From NCBI GenBank assembly GCA_963732365.1, contig CAVSZC010000005.1, positions 806,001-870,000 on the forward strand: a DNA stretch of 64,000 nucleotides, in the 5' to 3' direction. This stretch comes from SR-FBR-E99 sp963732365. Its GTDB lineage: Bacteria > Bacteroidota > Bacteroidia > Bacteroidales > VadinHA17. A program made the translations under genes and the position numbers. Under the pieces are notes generated by a model that was given only the letters and a program-made list of their open reading frames with translations, had not been told where the DNA came from and ran no database searches. This document shows, piece after piece, positions 27,434-39,372 of the stretch. Numbering within the stretch: the first letter of the stretch is position 1; each line of letters opens with the position of its first letter.

Positions 27434-30400
27434 CTAATTTACTTTAAAGTCGAGCCCGGGATTATCTTCAAGCCAGCCGATGAACTCATTGGTAATGCCG
27501 GCTTTTATGCTGCGCGAGAAGAGTGGCAGTGTTATCTTGTCTTCATGATCTATCAACAGGAATTTCACTGTTTTGTTTCCGGGGTTTTCAGAAATGATTG
27601 TTTTGAGGTTGTCGATGAATCCGGGATTAACCAGCTCGGTCTTAAGTTTAATTGTGATTGAGCTTATCAGGTCATCCCTGACGGCGGAGAGCAGGTGTAC
27701 CTCCCTGATCCTGAACTCGAGCTCATCGGGGTTATAGTGTCTGCCCTGAACCTTTCCCCTTACAAGGAGGTGATAATCTGTCACAAAGAAATTGCTGAAG
27801 GTAACATAATCCTTGTCGAACAGGAGGAAGGTGAAAGAGTCTGTATAATCCTGCAGGGTGAATCCTCCGAAAGGTTTGCCGTTCTTGGTGACGCCGCTTC
27901 TTGTCTCGGTCACTATACCTGCAACACATACATCACGGTTTGCAAATTCATGAAGATTCTGCAGGTCAGCCAGTGTTGCATTGCAGAAGGCGTTTATTTC
28001 AAGACGGTAGTCATCGAGCGGGTGTGAAGACAGGTATATTCCGATGACCTGTTTCTCCTTATTGAGTTTCTCCAGTTTTGACCAGTCGGCGCATGGTGCC
28101 GGTTCGGGGCGCACGAGTTCGAATCCGCCTGCTTCGCCGAAGAGCGACTGCTGACTGCTGTTACGAAGGTTTTTCACGCTGCTGCCGTAACGGATAAGAC
28201 TCTCGAGGAAGCTTGAGCCCTTGCTGTCGGCAGAGAAATACTGTGCCCTGCTGATACCCGGAAGGCCGTCGACGGCACCTGACACCACCAGCGCCTCGAG
28301 CATCCTTTTGTTGACAGTGTTGAGATTGACACGTTCTGCAAGGTCGTATATGTCTTTGTACGGGCCGTTGTTCTCTCTCTCTTCTATAATGTTCAGCACC
28401 GCGTTCTCACCTACCCCCTTGATGGCTCCGAGTCCGAACCTGATATTCCCGGCCCGGTTTACGGTGAACTGTAAGAGACTCTCATTGACATCGGGTCCCA
28501 GTACATCAATACCCATCCTGCGGGTCTCCTCCATCATCACGGTGATCTTCTTGATGTCATTAATGTTGCGGCTGAGAACGGCAGCCATGAACTCTGCAGG
28601 GTAGTTGGCTTTCAGATAGCCTGTCTGGTAGGCGATGAGGGCATAGCAGGTTGAATGCGATTTATTGAAGGCATATTCTGCGAACGACTCCCAGTCTGAC
28701 CATATCTTGTTGATGATGCTTATGTCATACCCATTCTTCTGGCATCCCGCTACAAACTCAACCTTGAGCCGGTCCATTATGTCCCGCTTCTTTTTGCCCA
28801 TGGCTTTGCGCAGCGAGTCTGCCTGCCCCTTGCTGAATCCTGCCAGTTCCTGTGAGAGAAGCATCACCTGTTCCTGGTATACTGTGATACCGTATGTCTC
28901 CTGCAGCAACCGCTCCATTGCAGGAAGCTCATATTTTATCTTCTCTCTCCCGTGCTTGCGTTTGATGTACTGAGGGATATAGTCCATCGGGCCGGGCCTG
29001 TAGAGTGCGTTCATGGCGATGAGGTCACCGAACTGGTTGGGCTTGAGGTCACGCAGGTACCGTTTCATGCCGACGGATTCAAACTGGAACACCCCTGTCG
29101 TCTCTCCGTTGCTGAAGAGCTCATAGGTGTGGCTGTCATCAAGAGGCAGTGTCTCCAGGTCAATGGTGATCCCCTTTGACTTCTTTATGTTCTCAACGGC
29201 GTCCTTAAGGATAGAGAGGGTCTTGAGCCCCAGGAAATCCATCTTCAGCAGCCCGATGGCCTCCACATGGTTGCCTTCGTACTGTGTCACATAAAGGTCT
29301 GTGTCTTTTGCCGTACATATGGGAACATATTCGCAAAGATTCTCCTTGCTGATAATGATTCCGCATGCATGCACCCCTGTCTGCCTGATGCTTCCCTCAA
29401 GCACCTCGGCATACTTGAGTGTCTGGGCTACAAGCGGCTCCTTTGACTCTCTCTCTTTCAGCAACTCAGGTACCTCTTCGTACGCGGCAGCGAGAGTAAT
29501 GCCCGGCCGTTCGGGTACAAGCTTCGTCAGCCTGATAGCCTCCGGCAGTGGCAGCTTCTGTACCCTGGCAACATCCCTGATGGCCATCTTGGCTGCCATC
29601 GTCCCGAAGGTGATAATATGCGCTACCCTGTCGTGACCGTATTTGTCAACAACATATTTGAGCACCTTCTCCCTGCCATCTTCATCAAAGTCGATGTCGA
29701 TATCCGGCATTGAGATACGGTCAGGATTAAGGAACCTCTCGAAGAGCAGGTTATATTTCACAGGGTCGATATCCGTGATCCTCAGTGCATATGCGACAGC
29801 GCTGCCTGCCGCGGAGCCTCTGCCGGGACCCACCCAGACACCCATTTCACGGGCAGCCCTGAGAAAATCCTGTACTATGAGGAAGTACCCCGGGAAGCCC
29901 ATGTTTTTTATTACCGACAGCTCGAAGTCAATGCGTGCCTCCAGCTCAGTAGTGATCTCACCCCACCGTTCTGCCGCACCTTTCATTGTCAGGTGACGCA
30001 GATATTCATCCTTGTCTTGGAAATCAGCCGGAATAGAAAACTCAGGCATGATAGGTTCACTGCCTAGAGAATAATATTCGACCTTGTCTGCTATTTCCTT
30101 TGTATTGAAAACCGTCTCAGGCATGTCTGCAAAGACAGATAGCATCTCCTCCTCGCTCTTCAGATATTCCTCCTTGGTGTACCGGAGTCTTTTCGGATCG
30201 TCGATGTCGGCAGCGGTATTGATGCAGATAAGCCTGTCATGTGCTTCCGCCTCGTCAGCCATGATGAAATGAACGTCATTTGACGCGATGATCTTGACGC
30301 CGTATTTTACAGCCAGTTCGCGGTACGCTGCTATGACCCTCTGCTGCTCGGGAAAGACCGTGATGTCTGCTGTCGGATCGGCTGTCTCATGTCTTTGTAT

Positions 30401-30919
30401 CTCAAGATAATAGTCGTCGCCGAATATCTCCTGATATGAAAGTATTGCTTCCCCGGCCCCTTTCATATTCCCGGAAAGGACCTCCTGTGCCGTCTCTCCC
30501 GCCAGGCATGCAGATGATGCTATGATACCCTCATGATGGAGGCGGAGCAGCGCCTTGTCAATACGTGGTTTGTAATAGAATCCCTTGATCCAGGCATGTG
30601 ACACAAGCTTCACAAGATTGCGGTATCCGGTCAGGTTTTTTGCCAGCAGTATGAGGTGGTCACCCGAACGGTCTTCTTTGGAGGTTTTTTCCTCGAGTGT
30701 GCCGCGGGCCACATATATCTCGCAGCCGATGATCGGCTTTATCTTTGCGGCTGTGGCTGCATCGTGAAACTCCTTGACCCCGAACATGTTGCCGTGATCT
30801 GTAATTGCCAGGGCCTCCATGCCCAGCACACCGGCTCTTTTTATCAGGGATTTGACACCTGATGCCCCGTCAAGGATGGAATATTGCGTGTGTACATGTA
30901 AATGGACGAATGAAGACAT
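27434..30919 (-). CDS. dnaE: DNA polymerase III alpha subunit
   Basis: The replicative polymerase, about 1161 residues from the ATG at 30919. The frame continues upstream to 30958, but the predicted promoter lies at 30988-30956, so the inner start MSSFVHLHVHTQYS is preferred. Order: PHP domain with HLHVHTQYSILDG; polymerase palm with GPGRGSAAGS and the catalytic aspartates D406 and D408 in MPDIDIDF; fingers with NKSHSTCYALIAYQ; helix-hairpin-helix with IKGVGENAV; and a C-terminal OB domain (ETRSGVTKNGKPFGGFTL). No epsilon-like exonuclease insertion is seen, so this is DnaE type. Confidence 0.96.
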   Translation of the reverse strand: MSSFVHLHVHTQYSILDGASGVKSLIKRAGVLGMEALAITDHGNMFGVKEFHDAATAAKIKPIIGCEIYVARGTLEEKTSKEDRSGDHLILLAKNLTGYRNLVKLVSHAWIKGFYYKPRIDKALLRLHHEGIIASSACLAGETAQEVLSGNMKGAGEAILSYQEIFGDDYYLEIQRHETADPTADITVFPEQQRVIAAYRELAVKYGVKIIASNDVHFIMADEAEAHDRLICINTAADIDDPKRLRYTKEEYLKSEEEMLSVFADMPETVFNTKEIADKVEYYSLGSEPIMPEFSIPADFQDKDEYLRHLTMKGAAERWGEITTELEARIDFELSVIKNMGFPGYFLIVQDFLRAAREMGVWVGPGRGSAAGSAVAYALRITDIDPVKYNLLFERFLNPDRISMPDIDIDFDEDGREKVLKYVVDKYGHDRVAHIITFGTMAAKMAIRDVARVQKLPLPEAIRLTKLVPERPGITLAAAYEEVPELLKERESKEPLVAQTLKYAEVLEGSIRQTGVHACGIIISKENLCEYVPICTAKDTDLYVTQYEGNHVEAIGLLKMDFLGLKTLSILKDAVENIKKSKGITIDLETLPLDDSHTYELFSNGETTGVFQFESVGMKRYLRDLKPNQFGDLIAMNALYRPGPMDYIPQYIKRKHGREKIKYELPAMERLLQETYGITVYQEQVMLLSQELAGFSKGQADSLRKAMGKKKRDIMDRLKVEFVAGCQKNGYDISIINKIWSDWESFAEYAFNKSHSTCYALIAYQTGYLKANYPAEFMAAVLSRNINDIKKITVMMEETRRMGIDVLGPDVNESLLQFTVNRAGNIRFGLGAIKGVGENAVLNIIEERENNGPYKDIYDLAERVNLNTVNKRMLEALVVSGAVDGLPGISRAQYFSADSKGSSFLESLIRYGSSVKNLRNSSQQSLFGEAGGFELVRPEPAPCADWSKLEKLNKEKQVIGIYLSSHPLDDYRLEINAFCNATLADLQNLHEFANRDVCVAGIVTETRSGVTKNGKPFGGFTLQDYTDSFTFLLFDKDYVTFSNFFVTDYHLLVRGKVQGRHYNPDELEFRIREVHLLSAVRDDLISSITIKLKTELVNPGFIDNLKTIISENPGNKTVKFLLIDHEDKITLPLFSRSIKAGITNEFIGWLEDNPGLDFKVN

Positions 30920-30955
30920 GATTTCCGGAAGATTTGCCAGCAAAGGCACAGGTAA

Positions 30956-30988
30956 CAAAAATAAGTAAAAGCTGTTTCCCGGCTCAAA
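30956..30988 (-). promoter_or_regulatory. Bacteroidota-type promoter for dnaE
   Basis: On the minus strand TTTG (30988-30985), a 21-base spacer and TATTTTTG (30963-30956) match the consensus. The leader to the ATG at 30919 would be about 30 bases. Confidence 0.7.
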
Positions 30989-31018
30989 TTATTTATTAAC
31001 ATGATCTCATTGAATATT

Positions 31019-31049
31019 TTTGTAACCTCGATTTATTGTAATATATTTG
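31019..31049 (+). promoter_or_regulatory. Bacteroidota-type promoter for rpsP-rimM
   Basis: TTTG (31019-31022), a 19-base spacer and TATATTTG (31042-31049) match TTTG-N19-TAnnTTTG. It lies about 47 bases before the rpsP ATG. Confidence 0.72.
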
Positions 31050-31095
31050 CACCCTCAATCAAAAAAGAGGTATAAATTAAACCGTAGAATTTTAA

Positions 31096-31695
31096 ATGTC
31101 AGTAAAAATCAGATTAGCTAGGAAGGGCCGCAAGAAGCAGGCTTTCTACCACATAGTGGTAGCAGATAGCAGGTCGCCACGTGATGGCAGATTCATTGAA
31201 AAGATCGGAGTTTACAACCCGATCACTGACCCGGCAACCATCGACATCAACTTCGAGAAGGCATTGGGTTGGCTGCAGAACGGTGCGCAACCTACGGAAA
31301 CATGCAAGGCAATCCTTTCATACAAGGGAGTGCTGATGAAGAAACACCTTCTTGACGGTGTTAAGAAGGGAGCCTTTGACGAGGCGGAAGCCGATCGCCG
31401 TTTTAATGAGTGGCTTAAGGGCAAGGAAGATAAGATCGAGGCTAAGAAATCAGGCCTTGAGAAGAAGAGTGAAGAGACACGCAAGCAGCGTCTCGAGGCT
31501 GAGAAGGCGATAAAAGAGACCAGGGCAGCCGAGTATGCGAAGAAGATCGCGGCGCAGGCAGCTGAGGCTGAGGCAGCAGCAAAGGCAGCTGCAGCAGAGG
31601 CAGCAGGCACGCCTGAGACAGCAGAGATCGCTGAAGCACCCGCAGACGAGGTAAAGGAAGAGACTGCCGAAGAGTCTGAAAAGACCGTGGAGTAG
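31096..31695 (+). CDS. rpsP: 30S ribosomal protein S16 with long Ala/Glu-rich tail
   Basis: 199 residues. The first ~80 are the S16 core (VKIRLARKGRKKQAFYHIVV, DSRSPRDGRFIEKIGVYNP). After that comes a charged helical extension and then an Ala/Glu-rich tail (about 150-199), much longer than the ~82 residues of E. coli S16. Extended S16 proteins are common in Bacteroidota. The tail is probably coiled coil or disordered; its role is not known. Followed by rimM after 23 bases, the usual rpsP-rimM order. Confidence 0.95.
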   Translation: MSVKIRLARKGRKKQAFYHIVVADSRSPRDGRFIEKIGVYNPITDPATIDINFEKALGWLQNGAQPTETCKAILSYKGVLMKKHLLDGVKKGAFDEAEADRRFNEWLKGKEDKIEAKKSGLEKKSEETRKQRLEAEKAIKETRAAEYAKKIAAQAAEAEAAAKAAAAEAAGTPETAEIAEAPADEVKEETAEESEKTVE

Positions 31696-31718
31696 TCACT
31701 CCGAGCCGCAACAGGCCT

Positions 31719-32213
31719 GTGAGAACCATAGGTATTATAACCAAAACACACGGCTTCGACGGAGCCGTGGTAGTGAGAAGTGAAAGCGGCATCACCAGGG
31801 AACCTGAACAGGGAGAACCGGTATTCGTTGTAATAGACGGAATACCGGTTCCCTTTTTTACACGCGAGGCATTCACTACATCACGTGATACTCTTGTCAT
31901 TTCATTTGATGATTATCTGACTCCCCGGTCAGTAGCCCGGCTGAAGGGATGTGAGGTAAGAACAGGGGAGGAGCCCTATGAGCAGGATGACCTTTCAGAT
32001 ATTAAAGGGTATACGATCTTTGATAAAAAGAGTGGCTTCAGTGGCGTAATTGCCGGCATCGAAAAGAATCCCGGACAGCTTCTTGCTGTCGTCTTTGCTG
32101 CACAGGGTGAGATATTGATTCCGCTCCACGCTGACCTGATAATATGTGTAGACCCTGAGAACAGGACGGTAGAGATGTCGCTCCCCGAAGGGCTGACCAA
32201 CATTAATCTATGA
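31719..32213 (+). CDS. rimM: Ribosome maturation factor RimM
   Basis: 164 residues from a GTG start. The N-terminal RimM barrel starts IGIITKTHGFDGAVVVRSE, and the C-terminal PRC-barrel-like half has DDLSDIKGYTIFD and EILIPLHADLIICVD. It helps assemble the head of the 30S subunit and binds S19. Co-transcribed with rpsP. Confidence 0.93.
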   Translation: MRTIGIITKTHGFDGAVVVRSESGITREPEQGEPVFVVIDGIPVPFFTREAFTTSRDTLVISFDDYLTPRSVARLKGCEVRTGEEPYEQDDLSDIKGYTIFDKKSGFSGVIAGIEKNPGQLLAVVFAAQGEILIPLHADLIICVDPENRTVEMSLPEGLTNINL

Positions 32214-32295
32214 TCATTTTTCTTTTCACCTGTGCAACATACAGGAATCGGTGACGTCTTTTTATTGTAATCAACCAACGAATAACAGAGCAGTC

Positions 32296-32991
32296 ATGAA
32301 AAGAACAATCACGCTTGCAGCACTGGTGCTGCTTCTTGTATCAGCCGCGCAGGCACAGACAACATACACCGAAACACGCAATGTAACGGGATTCAATGAG
32401 ATAGGCTTTGCCGTCTCAGGGGAGGTGTACATCACCATCGGCGAGGGATATAAGGTTGTCCTTGAGGGAGATAAGGATTATATCACCGAGATAGAGACAA
32501 AGGTATCGGGCGACAGGCTTGATATCAAAAGGGAAAAATGGTATGACACCGGAAACAAGAAAGTGACAGTAAGGGTCACCATGCCCTCCCTCGACGGCAT
32601 CTCCGTTTCAGGATCAGGAAAGGTTTATGTCAATGACCCGCTAAAGGGTGACGAGCTGGACATAGCTGTCAGCGGAAGCGGCACCATTAACCTTATGGAT
32701 GTGGATATCAGGGATGTGGAGTGCAGCATCTCAGGGTCAGGGAATCTTCTCATTGCCGGAAGCGGGAGTGTAGGTAACCTTGAAATAAGCATCTCGGGAT
32801 CGGGAGACTACAAGGGCGAGTCTGCCTCCATCGGCACTCTTGAGGCCCATATTTCAGGCAGCGGGAGCTGCGACTGTGTGGTAAGGGATATGCTCAGGGC
32901 TTCCATTTCAGGAAGCGGCAGCATCTATTACTCAGGCAATCCGAAGATCGACGCTGCCATCTCCGGCTCGGGGAAGGTACGCACAAAGTAA
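32296..32991 (+). CDS. GIN-domain (DUF2807) exported protein
   Basis: 231 residues. The ATG at 32296 begins a clean signal peptide (MKRTITLAALVLLLVSAAQAQ); an upstream in-frame start at 32251 would bury it. The rest is a right-handed beta-helix-like domain with recurrent (I/V)SGSG turns, e.g. ISVSGSGKVYV, CSISGSGNLL and AHISGSGSCDC. This is the putative autotransporter adhesin head GIN domain. Probably periplasmic or surface-exposed; function unknown. It converges tail to tail with the yrdC gene with no bases between stop codons. Confidence 0.87.
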   Translation: MKRTITLAALVLLLVSAAQAQTTYTETRNVTGFNEIGFAVSGEVYITIGEGYKVVLEGDKDYITEIETKVSGDRLDIKREKWYDTGNKKVTVRVTMPSLDGISVSGSGKVYVNDPLKGDELDIAVSGSGTINLMDVDIRDVECSISGSGNLLIAGSGSVGNLEISISGSGDYKGESASIGTLEAHISGSGSCDCVVRDMLRASISGSGSIYYSGNPKIDAAISGSGKVRTK

Positions 32992-33567
32992 TCACTGCCG
33001 GAGGATTTTTATCACTCCGTTCGCGGATATTTTGATGACCGAAGAGGCTGCGGCCCTGCTTCGGTCGTCCTGTCTCCATACGCATACATAATCGACAGCA
33101 GCCTTTATCTCTTCGCTTATCTCGTCAAAGACAGCCGGAGCCTGTGACCCGCTTATATTGGCTGATGTTGATACCAGCGGTTTGCGGAAAGCATTCAGCA
33201 ACTCGTCACAGAACGGGTCGGAACATATCCTTACACCTACCGAGCCGTCGTCAGATGTGACACCCTCAGCCAGGCCTCTTCCCCGGTCATAGACAACGGT
33301 GAGAGGCTTTTCCGCCATCTCCGCCAGCTCAAGGGCGATATCAGGGGGATTATCGACATATCTTGAAAGCATGGTGACTGAGTTGACAAGCACTATAAGG
33401 CTCTTGCTGTCAGCACGCTTTTTTATGTCATAGATCCTGCGCACTGCTTCGGCCCTGGTTGCATCACATCCCAGACCCCATACCGTATCGGTGGGGTAGA
33501 GTATGACGCCCCCGTCGCGCAACACCTTCAGGGCATTCTTTATATCGTCACGGTAACCTTCTGTCAT
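32992..33567 (-). CDS. L-threonylcarbamoyladenylate synthase (Sua5/YciO/YrdC family)
   Basis: 191 residues. The YrdC fold is seen in LYPTDTVWGLGCDAT, KKRADSKSLIVLV, and SVGVRICSDPF...LVSTSANISG. It makes threonylcarbamoyl-AMP from threonine, bicarbonate and ATP for the universal t6A tRNA modification. It lacks the C-terminal Sua5 domain. Because the family also contains YciO, the exact paralogue is not certain. Its ATG overlaps the dapD stop in an ATGA junction. Confidence 0.88.
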   Translation of the reverse strand: MTEGYRDDIKNALKVLRDGGVILYPTDTVWGLGCDATRAEAVRRIYDIKKRADSKSLIVLVNSVTMLSRYVDNPPDIALELAEMAEKPLTVVYDRGRGLAEGVTSDDGSVGVRICSDPFCDELLNAFRKPLVSTSANISGSQAPAVFDEISEEIKAAVDYVCVWRQDDRSRAAASSVIKISANGVIKILRQ

Positions 33568-34379
33568 ATCATCACATCATTTTCCCTCAGTGCATTGTTC
33601 AGTGAGGTTTTTTTGTCGGTTGATTCCTTTCTCTTGCCTATTATCAGGGCGCAAGGCACATAGTAAGTACCTGCCGGGAATTCTTTAGGGTACGTGCCGG
33701 GTATCACCACACACCCGGGAGGCACATATCCACGGTATTCAACCGCCTTGCTTCCGGTAACGTCGATTATCCGTGTCGACCCTGTGATAACAGTGTTGGC
33801 AGCAATCACTGCCTCGGTACATATGCGCGCACCTTCCACTATTATAGCCCGTGAACCGATGAAGCAGTTGTCTTCAACGATGACCGGTGCAGCCTGTACC
33901 GGCTCGAGCACACCGCCAAGACCCACCCCGCCGCTGAGATGCACATTCTTTCCTACCTGGGCACATGATCCTACTGTCGCCCATGTGTCAACCATGGTAC
34001 CTTCCTCAACCCTGGCACCTATGTTTACAAATGAGGGCATCAGTATAACCCCTTTTGCCAGGTACGAGCCGTAACGGGCAACAGCATGAGGCACAACCCT
34101 TACACCAAGTTCACTGTAGTTGTGTTTGAGATCAATCTTGTCATGAAACTCAAGCGGTCCGGCAACTGTTGTGCTCATCTCCCGCATGGGGAAATAGAGT
34201 ATTACTGCCTTCTTAACCCAACTGTTAACCGTCCAGTTGTCACCCGCAGGTTCGGCAACACGCAGGATTCCCTTGTCAAGGGCATCAATGACCTCCTCAA
34301 CGGCCTGCCTGACCTCAGGCTGCTTCAGCATTGCCCGGTCATCCCATGCTGCCTCTATCAAATCCTGTCTGTACCCCAT
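33564..34379 (-). CDS. dapD: Tetrahydrodipicolinate N-succinyltransferase
   Basis: About 271 residues from the ATG at 34379, where homology starts (MGYRQDLIEAAWDDRAM); an ATG at 34391 would add four residues. It is a trimeric left-handed beta-helix acyltransferase: hexapeptide repeats run from AKGVILMPSFVNIGARVEEG through NCFIGSRAIIVEGARI. It transfers succinyl from succinyl-CoA in the succinylase route to diaminopimelate and lysine. It overlaps the yrdC-family gene by four bases. Confidence 0.94.
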   Translation of the reverse strand: MGYRQDLIEAAWDDRAMLKQPEVRQAVEEVIDALDKGILRVAEPAGDNWTVNSWVKKAVILYFPMREMSTTVAGPLEFHDKIDLKHNYSELGVRVVPHAVARYGSYLAKGVILMPSFVNIGARVEEGTMVDTWATVGSCAQVGKNVHLSGGVGLGGVLEPVQAAPVIVEDNCFIGSRAIIVEGARICTEAVIAANTVITGSTRIIDVTGSKAVEYRGYVPPGCVVIPGTYPKEFPAGTYYVPCALIIGKRKESTDKKTSLNNALRENDVMI

Positions 34380-34497
34380 TTTTTTCTGCAAAAATAAGAA
34401 TTGTTGAACCGGTTCGTTAAAAAACTCTAATAACTATCACACAGCATAGATACTTTGCCATATAAGTTTAATTTTGAGCAGAGCTAAAACAAAGATT

Positions 34498-36910
34498 ATG
34501 ATAAAGAAAATTCTCTTCACCGCATTTGTCCTGGGATCATTCATGATTGCAAATGGACAGGAAAAGTCAGGTTACCAGATGCCTCCCGAAGCAATAGTTG
34601 CAATTATTGATGCACCTCAGACACCGGGAGTGCTTGTTAGTCCAGATAATAAGACCATCCTCCTTCTTGACCGTGCGGGTCTTGTATCGATAGCTGAGCT
34701 TTCAGGACCGGAGCTGCGTCTCGCAGGGATAAGAATCAACCCGTTCACGAACAGCCAGAGCCGCGGGCAGTCAGTCACCGGCATCTCTTCAATGAACATT
34801 GACGGTACGAACATACGTCCTCTCACCGGTCTTCCGGCTGATGCAAAGCTCGGTGGCGTTTCATGGTCAGATGACAGCCGCTGGTTTGCCTTTACTAACA
34901 CCACAGACAACGGTGTCGAACTGTGGGTCGCTGATGCAGCAGCCATGACCGCAAAAAAGGTAGATGAAGGGCTGAACAATATATTCATGAGGACGAGGAG
35001 CTGGATGCCTGACGGTTCAATAATCTATCTGCGGACGCTGAGAGAGCGTGGCAAGGCTCCTTCAGCCTCCCGTGTCCCGGCAGGACCGTCGGTACAGGAG
35101 AGTGCAGGCAAGCAGGGCGAGTCGCGCACCTTCCAGGACCTCCTCCAGAATGTCGATGATGAGAAGATGTTTGAGTATTACGGCACTTCGGAACTGGTGA
35201 GATGGGACGGACAGAAGAGTGATGTAATAGGTAAAAAAGGGATGATCACGGACGTCTCTTCCTCTCCTGACGGGAAGTGGCTGCTGGTGACGACGATAAA
35301 GAGGCCTTTCTCATATATTGTCCCTTATGCATTCTTCCCGACGACATTTGAGATATGGGATCTGAGCGGGAAGGTTATCAGAACGCTCCTTGAGAAGCCA
35401 CTGCAGGAGAACCTCCCGAGGGGTTATGACGTAGTTAATCCCGGGCCGAGAAACTACTCATGGCGCAGCGACATGCCCGCCACGCTTATGTGGGTGGAGG
35501 CTCTCGACGGAGGCGATTATCATGCAAAGGAGATGCAGTACCATGACCAGGTTTATGCTCTTGAGGCTCCCTTCACCGGGGACCCGTGTCCCATTCCTCG
35601 CAACCGAGAAAAGGATACAGAGGATCACATGGGGTAATGAAAGTCTTGCGGTGCTCTCAGAAGGACTTCAGAAGAGCCGTGTGAGGGTCACAAGCACATT
35701 CAGCCCGGCCAATCCGCAGGCAACGATGAAAAAGATATCAGAGCTTAATTCTGATGACCGTTACAACAACCCCGGATTTTACATGACCACACGCAACAGC
35801 TTCGGACAGCAGGTGCTTCTGATAGCTGACAAGGGCAAGACGCTGTATCTCACCGGCCAGGGAGCCTCTGCCGAGGGAGACAAGCCCTTCATTGACAAGT
35901 ATGACATCAAGACGGGGAAGACAACAAGGCTGTGGCGTTCTGAAGCACCCTGGTACGAGACGGTAAGTGACTTCATAAATATTGATAAAGGGCTGGTGCT
36001 AACTGTAAGGCAGTCGGTCACCGAGGTACCGAACTACTTTATCCGCGACCTGAAGAAAGGGACGCTTCAGCAGGTCACAAAATTCGGAAATCCATATCCG
36101 CAGCTTGCAGGCGTGCATAAGGAACTGGTAACATATAAGCGCAAAGACGGGGTTGACCTGTCATTCACACTCTATCTTCCATCAGGGTATGACAAAGCCA
36201 AGGACGGCCCGCTGCCAACGATACTATGGGCTTACCCGCGCGAGTTCAATGATCCTTCCATGGCAGGGCAGGTAAGCGGGTCACCCTATACCTTTACCCG
36301 CATAAGCCCCTCGTCTGTGCTTATTTATGTCACACAGGGATATGCGGTTCTCAATGATGTCAGCTTCCCCATTGTGGGTGTTGGTGACGCTGAGCCCAAT
36401 GACACTTTTGTTGAGCAGCTAGTGGCAAATGCTGAAGCCGCCATCAACAAGGCAGTTGAGATGGGTGTCACCGATCCGGCAAGGGTAGCTGTCAGCGGAC
36501 ACTCGTACGGTGCCTTCATGACGGGTCATCTCCTGTCTCACACGAGGCTCTTCGCTGCAGGAATAGCCAGGAGCGGTGCATATAACCGCACACTGACACC
36601 CTTTGGCTTCCAGAGCGAACAGCGCAGCTTCTGGGAGGCACCTGAGCTCTATCTTGAGATGTCACCCTTCTCGCACGTCACCAAGGTCAAAGATCCCATA
36701 CTACTGATCCATGGCATGGCCGATGACAACCAGGGTACCTTCCCGATACAGAGCGAGAGGTATTATGCCGCACTCAAAGGGGCAGGAGCTACCGTAAGGC
36801 TGGTTCTTCTTCCTTCTGAAGCCCACGGTTATTCAGCACGTGAGTCACTGCTGCACATGCACTGGGAGTATCTTAACTGGATGGATAAGTACGTCAAGAA
36901 CAAAAAATAG
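34498..36910 (+). pseudogene. S9-family prolyl oligopeptidase-like peptidase, split by one frameshift
   Basis: The first frame (34498 to about 35585) encodes a signal peptide (ending FMIANGQ) and the N-terminal beta-propeller; it then reads to a stop at 35637. The continuation lies in the +1 frame (VPFLATEKRIQRITWGNES...) to 36910 and holds the alpha/beta-hydrolase domain with the Ser nucleophile in SGHSYGAF, Asp in ADDNQGTF and His in EAHGYSA. Together they would make about 800 residues, close to the S9 glutamyl-endopeptidase-like family. The break is at the short C run in GGGGACCCGTGTCCC; removing one base restores the frame. The rest is intact, so a sequencing error or a very recent mutation is as likely as true loss. 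Confidence 0.85.
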
Positions 36911-37013
36911 TACATCGCTATTTATCCGGTCGGGTTATTGGTTTCAATTTTTTTTAGTAATATCGGCTCCTGATATTATTCGAAGGAATTGTTAAACCAA
37001 TAAAACCAATGTT

Positions 37014-39308
<2,295 letters not shown>

Positions 39309-39322
39309 TTTGTCAGTAATAT

Positions 39323-39360
39323 AATGTGGCGACGCCCAACCTGGGCGTCGTTACATTTTT
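39323..39360 (+). terminator. Long-hairpin terminator after hppA
   Basis: CGACGCCCA (39330-39338) pairs with TGGGCGTCG (39342-39350) around ACC; outer AATGT/ACATT arms with two G-T pairs extend it to about 16 base pairs, followed by five T. Confidence 0.85.
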
Positions 39361-39372
39361 AGATAAGACAAG

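Noticed and set aside
30920..30958. Upstream extension of DnaE to the ATG at 30958
   Set aside because: The -7 box of the best promoter lies at 30956-30963, so that ATG would be outside the transcript; homology starts at MSSFVHLHVH.
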